Shown here one piece after another: positions 60,815 through 64,000 of a stretch of DNA of 64,000 bases. The notes beneath the pieces were generated by a model that ran no database searches, was not told the DNA's origin, and worked only from the letters and a program-made list of their open reading frames with translations. The position numbers were made by a program, and so were the translations under genes. The DNA comes from Shewanella sp. GD04112 (GTDB lineage Bacteria > Pseudomonadota > Gammaproteobacteria > Enterobacterales > Shewanellaceae), in the NCBI RefSeq assembly GCF_029835735.1, contig NZ_JAOEAL010000003.1:62001-126000 (forward strand). The letters run 5' to 3'. Position 1 is the stretch's first letter; each line of letters opens with the position of its first letter.

Positions 60815-61393
60815 ACATTCCGATTCGCCGGTATGCGATTTAGTTAAACATTAAAATGCGCATTTTGATGCGTTGGATGTGGGGCTGGCATCATTAATAG
60901 CAATCATTAATAGCAACGGGGGTTATGGCCTGACAATTAAGATCTTATCCTTGGTGTTTTCTGTTGATGCGCTAACCTTGGTGTTTTTAATCAAAGAATA
61001 TGATTTAAATTATAGTTTTAATCTTATATTTATTAGTTAGTTAATCGCTATTGGGTAGTGAGCGAAGCCCTACTTGTTATGACTTGTGCAGCTTTTTGAC
61101 ATCCGAATGCAAACGAATATGACGAGTAATATGATTAGTGGTTCTTTAACGCTGGAACCAGTTTTTCGTGGGCTGTGGCACTATCGTCATAATTTAAGAC
61201 GCAGCAATGGCCAAGGTTAAATTCTAAAGTTGACAAAATTAATCTAAATTGTGACAAAAAAGTGGTGAAGTGAATTTTTGAAAACATTGCTTTCCGTGAA
61301 AGGCTTTGAATGGCTGGCCGCGCTACTTTAAAACCGTGACTATTGGCGTTAGTGTTGTCTGTATCACTCACTGAAAAATGAGAAATACAGACA
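60815..61393. other. Repeat-rich non-coding region
   Basis: Nearly 580 bp without a gene. It holds a 14-bp palindrome (AAAATGCGCATTTT, 60854-60867), a perfect tandem 13-bp repeat (TCATTAATAGCAA, 60891-60916), and two copies of CCTTGGTGTTTT (60949-60960 and 60976-60987). There are AT-rich runs and a terminal inverted repeat at 61355-61394. Such structure is common in origins of transfer or replication and in control regions; which one is not evident. Confidence 0.5.
60891..60916 (+). repeat. Tandem 13-bp repeat
   Basis: TCATTAATAGCAA occurs twice, head to tail, without spacer. It lies in a non-coding stretch with two copies of CCTTGGTGTTTT further right. Confidence 0.9.
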
Positions 61394-61394
61394 A
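61355..61394. promoter_or_regulatory. Inverted repeat over the start of the integrase-like gene
   Basis: TTGTCTGTAT (61355-61364) and ATACAGACAA (61385-61394) are exact inverses, separated by 20 bp. The right arm's last base is the first base of the ATG. It may be an operator or an mRNA hairpin that masks the start; no Shine-Dalgarno sequence is visible elsewhere. Confidence 0.65.
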
Positions 61395-62035
61395 TGGCAT
61401 TACCGCAATTAATCGAAAAGCCGCAGCGTGATTGGCTATTTAAAGTCACAAAGCTAAACAGCAAACAGCCTGAGCGCGATCAATGTTTGCTGGCTTTCTT
61501 CTTTGGTTCGGCTTGCACAACGCTTGAGATAAACCGTATTCAGCTAAAAGACGTACTGAATAAATCGGGCAGATTAAACAGGTCGTATACTGTCAGAGGG
61601 GTAGAGCGCGAGTTTTATCTGTCTAATCCCAGGTTATGCGAGTTTCTAAATCAATATCTGGTTTACCGAGTTAAAAACAGAATTGGCCTAGGTGATAACC
61701 CTGACCAGTATCGAGGGCTTGATCCTGATAATTCCCTGTTTTATTCATACCAAAACAAACCATTTTCTATCGTTCGAAAACAAACGCTAGCGGGTAGCGA
61801 TAGCTATTCGTGTGATGCGCTAAACCGCCACATAAAGACTTTGCTCAATAATGCAGGGATTGAGTCTCCGAGTGTGTTATCTGGCCGTAGAGCGTTTGCG
61901 GTGGCGCTTCACCGCCAAGGTTATGATGTGGCACATATTCACTACATGCTCGGCAATAAAACACTAGAAACAACTCAAAAGCTGTTAACAACAGATCCAA
62001 TTTCAATGGGAGCTATTGCTGCAAACGCATTTTGA
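61394..62035 (+). CDS. Integrase-like catalytic-domain protein lacking catalytic residues
   Basis: This 213-residue protein resembles only the catalytic domain of a tyrosine recombinase: LLAFFFGSACTTLEINRIQL (box I), SVLSGRRAFAVALHRQGYDV (box II) and IHYMLGNKTLETTQKLLTTD (box III). At the expected positions the catalytic Arg of box I is Thr, the HxxR begins with Ser, the GH is GN, and the nucleophile Tyr is Gln. It therefore cannot cut DNA by the normal mechanism and may be a DNA-binding regulator derived from an integrase. The start is embedded in an inverted repeat. The alignment is by eye. Confidence 0.62.
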   Translation: MALPQLIEKPQRDWLFKVTKLNSKQPERDQCLLAFFFGSACTTLEINRIQLKDVLNKSGRLNRSYTVRGVEREFYLSNPRLCEFLNQYLVYRVKNRIGLGDNPDQYRGLDPDNSLFYSYQNKPFSIVRKQTLAGSDSYSCDALNRHIKTLLNNAGIESPSVLSGRRAFAVALHRQGYDVAHIHYMLGNKTLETTQKLLTTDPISMGAIAANAF

Positions 62036-62101
62036 TTGCCATTTATGAGCGAATAACGCACACTATAAAGTTGATAGTTTCGTGAAATTAAGAGGAAATC
62101 T

Positions 62102-62161
62102 ATGGCGGAATCCGTACTATTTGCAAACGGCAAAATTAGGGATGAAATCCACCTAGGCTAA
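62102..62161 (+). pseudogene. Short open frame, probable 5' remnant of a disrupted gene
   Basis: An ATG with a good AAGAGGAAATCT ribosome-binding site begins a frame that stops after 19 codons (MAESVLFANGKIRDEIHLG). A strong start with so short a product suggests the gene was cut, probably by the mobile DNA to the right. Parent gene not identified. Confidence 0.4.
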
Positions 62162-62217
62162 ATTTGCCCAACGCGCCAAAAATGTAAAGTTAGTCAATGT
62201 TTAATAATAACAATTAA

Positions 62218-62598
62218 TTAAGTTAGATTTGGCGGAAATTTCCAGAATCCCGGCGAACCCTCATTATGGTGAGACATATAGCCTTCAACAGAGCATTGGG
62301 TGAATGCGTTGACACTCTGCTTATCACACCACCTGAGATACAAGGATGCGGTAGAAAAGACTTGGTACAAGGAGTGATGACTGCCGCCTTCTTCAATCGC
62401 TTTATCGAAACTCTTTTTTAACTGAAGAATAGCGCCCTCTCGGTCAGCATCTTCAAAATGTCCGCCCTGTTGCAATAACTGCGTAGAGGGAAAGTGCTTG
62501 ACAAGAAAACGGTTAAAGTCCGCTTTTTGAATGCTATGTATGTCTAATTGGATACACAACTCTGGCTGCCAACCGCTGAGATATTCCACTTTACTCAT
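62218..62598 (-). CDS. Probable truncated recombinase partner (core-binding domain)
   Basis: This 126-residue protein starts at 62598 (MSKVEYLSGWQ), after AAGGAGGTG, overlapping the integrase stop by 8 bp. Residues 75-115 (SLYQVFSTASLYLRWCDKQS) resemble an integrase N-terminal core-binding domain. It ends abruptly in PPNLT next to AT-rich DNA. The longer frame from 62718 lies inside the integrase gene and is not real. It looks like the N-terminal piece of a second, larger recombinase, as tfp follows intA at 7.5 kb, cut off at the element edge. Confidence 0.5.
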   Translation of the reverse strand: MSKVEYLSGWQPELCIQLDIHSIQKADFNRFLVKHFPSTQLLQQGGHFEDADREGAILQLKKSFDKAIEEGGSHHSLYQVFSTASLYLRWCDKQSVNAFTQCSVEGYMSHHNEGSPGFWKFPPNLT

Positions 62599-63928
62599 TT
62601 TCACCTCCTTGTTCGTTATGTAATGCGCTGTGCATGATGTTATCAAGGATGCCAAACTTGACCTTGAAAGCCTTTTTCCGTCTAAGAAAGCGCAAATACT
62701 TCCAGGTGGTCGATTCATTTTTATGTCCCATCCACGTCATCAACAGTTCCATACACTCAAGATCAAGGAGTCCGGCTTCGAGTAGGTCGCTGAGGCGGTA
62801 AGTGCCATAGGTCGAGCGAAAATCGTGGAAACGGTGGGTGAAGGTGGGGTGTGACTTTTTAATTACGCTGCGTAACTCTGACCACCTTGCTTCGATGGAC
62901 TTTGCGGTTACCGGATTACCTTGTTCACTGACAAACAGAGGTTCGTGGCGCTCACAACGCTCCAGCGCATCAACGGCTTCCCGTTTCAGAACCGATGCCA
63001 CTTCAAATAAATTATCCAGTTTATTATTTAGCTTTGTCACACGCTGTAAGCGCCGTTCAGAGGTGCGGTAATCATCTAACTGAGCTAATAGTTCGGTTGA
63101 TATTTCAATGGTTCTTTGCTTGGCATATTTGGTTTGAACACCATTCAATTGTGGTGAAATCGTCAGTTCATAGCGGTGCTCACTTTCAGCAAGTCGTATG
63201 GCAGTCTTTAATGCATCAAGGGTGAGTGTGGCGACTTCGTTGATCCGCATTCCGGTATCAATAGAAAGCAGCACCTGAAGGCGTAGTTCAATGGATGCTT
63301 GAGGCAGATACGAGGTCAATATGCCCAGCGAATCGTTACTCAGGGGTGTGAGCGGCCTTATGTTCTTGCTGCTACTGTCTCTCGGCACTTTAATTCGTAG
63401 ATCACTGGTCTGCACGGTGAATGTTGGAGATACGTGGGCCAGCATCCCTGTGCTTTGCACAGAAACATACTCCATCTTAAACGGCGCTTCTTTTTCGCTT
63501 TTGACTATCAGGTAGCCCTCATACATCAACCACTTATAGTAGTTAACGATTTGGTTCATCCGAACGCTGGCGGTTGAGTGAGCTAGTTCCCCGCTATTGA
63601 TCTGCTTGAGCAGATGTGAGCGAAAGAGGTAGGTTGGCTTTAAGCGTTTAACAGGTGGGAAGTGATCCCAACGGAGGTTGTTATCTTCTAAAAACTGATA
63701 GAAGGTTTGGAGAGCTTGGGCGCAAGGCGATAAGTCTTTGGCTTGCTTAATGGCTTTCTGATAGAAGAAGTAGCTATTGGCTTCGTGATTAAAGGCTCCT
63801 TCTTTGGTAAACAACGTGGGTAAAGAACCAATATTGTCTTTAAGTGGAGAGCACTGGAACAAGCCATCACTATTCGCTATTAACTCCGTTTCTTTAAAAA
63901 CATCATCTGAATGTATAAGAACTGACAT
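62591..63928 (-). CDS. Tyrosine recombinase (integrase), complete
   Basis: This 445-residue site-specific recombinase has an N-terminal core-binding domain (LQTFYQFLEDNNLRWDHFPP; STASVRMNQIVNYYKWLMYE) and a full catalytic set: Arg in SIDTGMRINEVATLTLDAL, His and Arg in FTHRFHDFRSTYGTYRLSDL, His in MGHKNESTTW and Tyr in WKYLRFLRRKK. It should therefore be active, unlike the integrase-like protein at 61.4 kb. It begins at 63928 on the reverse strand, and its stop overlaps a shorter partner by 8 bp. It probably belongs to an element extending beyond the window. Family not resolved. Confidence 0.8.
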   Translation of the reverse strand: MSVLIHSDDVFKETELIANSDGLFQCSPLKDNIGSLPTLFTKEGAFNHEANSYFFYQKAIKQAKDLSPCAQALQTFYQFLEDNNLRWDHFPPVKRLKPTYLFRSHLLKQINSGELAHSTASVRMNQIVNYYKWLMYEGYLIVKSEKEAPFKMEYVSVQSTGMLAHVSPTFTVQTSDLRIKVPRDSSSKNIRPLTPLSNDSLGILTSYLPQASIELRLQVLLSIDTGMRINEVATLTLDALKTAIRLAESEHRYELTISPQLNGVQTKYAKQRTIEISTELLAQLDDYRTSERRLQRVTKLNNKLDNLFEVASVLKREAVDALERCERHEPLFVSEQGNPVTAKSIEARWSELRSVIKKSHPTFTHRFHDFRSTYGTYRLSDLLEAGLLDLECMELLMTWMGHKNESTTWKYLRFLRRKKAFKVKFGILDNIMHSALHNEQGGENE

Positions 63929-64000
63929 AAATCCCTCTCAATACCCACTGGCTATACATACAGCATGGCCAGTGGGTGATTATTTTCCAGAGTTATTTAT

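Noticed and set aside
62598..62718. Longer start at 62718 for the short reverse-strand protein
   Set aside because: The extra codons lie inside the integrase coding region and the ATG at 62598 has a strong AAGGAGG site.

Overview
The window reads as accessory DNA of a marine or aquatic gammaproteobacterium. The protein families, IS types, integron attC sites and the BlaI-controlled RND metal-efflux cluster suggest Shewanella or a relative (Vibrio, Aeromonas); this genus call is an inference. No rRNA, tRNA or chromosomal housekeeping genes are visible. The backbone is a conjugative element (ICE or large plasmid) with a genomic-island-type (MPF-G) type IV secretion system. No replication initiator, relaxase or ICE integrase lies in the window, so plasmid and ICE cannot be told apart.

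Backbone, left part (1-3.96 kb): the end of a TraC/VirB4-like ATPase, then the PFL_4709 and PFL_4710 family conjugation proteins in overlapping frames, an H-NS-like protein and a truncated XRE regulator. The partner genes of the same transfer operon (PFL_4711 family and TraG) resume at 43.5-46.5 kb. About 40 kb has been inserted into the middle of this transfer region.

Insertion (about 3.96-43.03 kb): I read this as a composite element resembling the strand-biased circularizing integrative elements (SEs). It has a four-gene recombination module, intA-tfp-intB-srap (5.2-13.1 kb), and AT-rich ends bearing inverted GTTTGAT motifs. intA is split by an IS903-like IS with a 9-bp target duplication; removing the IS restores the frame exactly. 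Cargo, left to right: a PD-(D/E)XK nuclease-like protein, a type I restriction-modification operon (hsdMSR), an SOS-controlled umuDC pair with a LexA box, an IS21 element next to an antitoxin remnant, IS256, IS110, an IS10-like remnant, a papain-fold YiiX-like protein, a TIGR02391 protein, an IS91 remnant, an integron cassette array without integrase (three attC sites, two cassettes), and a BlaI/M56-regulated heavy-metal efflux operon. The right end abuts a decapitated umuC gene.

Backbone, right part (43-62 kb): transfer genes, then small ORFs and a recombination/replication block: lambda Bet-like annealase, topoisomerase III (opposite strand), YqaJ/lambda-Exo-like nuclease, a MoxR/CobS-like AAA ATPase, a DUF3150 protein, a CobT-like VWA protein with an HEXXH motif and Asp-rich repeats, a Toprim primase-like protein and several unknown proteins. 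Many of these genes are preceded by a CA-rich leader containing CCAATCAA. A repeat-rich 0.6-kb non-coding stretch follows, then an integrase-like protein that has lost its catalytic residues.

Right edge (62.2-63.9 kb, minus strand): a second tyrosine-recombinase module with an intact catalytic set, followed by a short, apparently truncated partner, overlapping by 8 bp just as intA and tfp do. This is probably the edge of another mobile element that runs out of the window.
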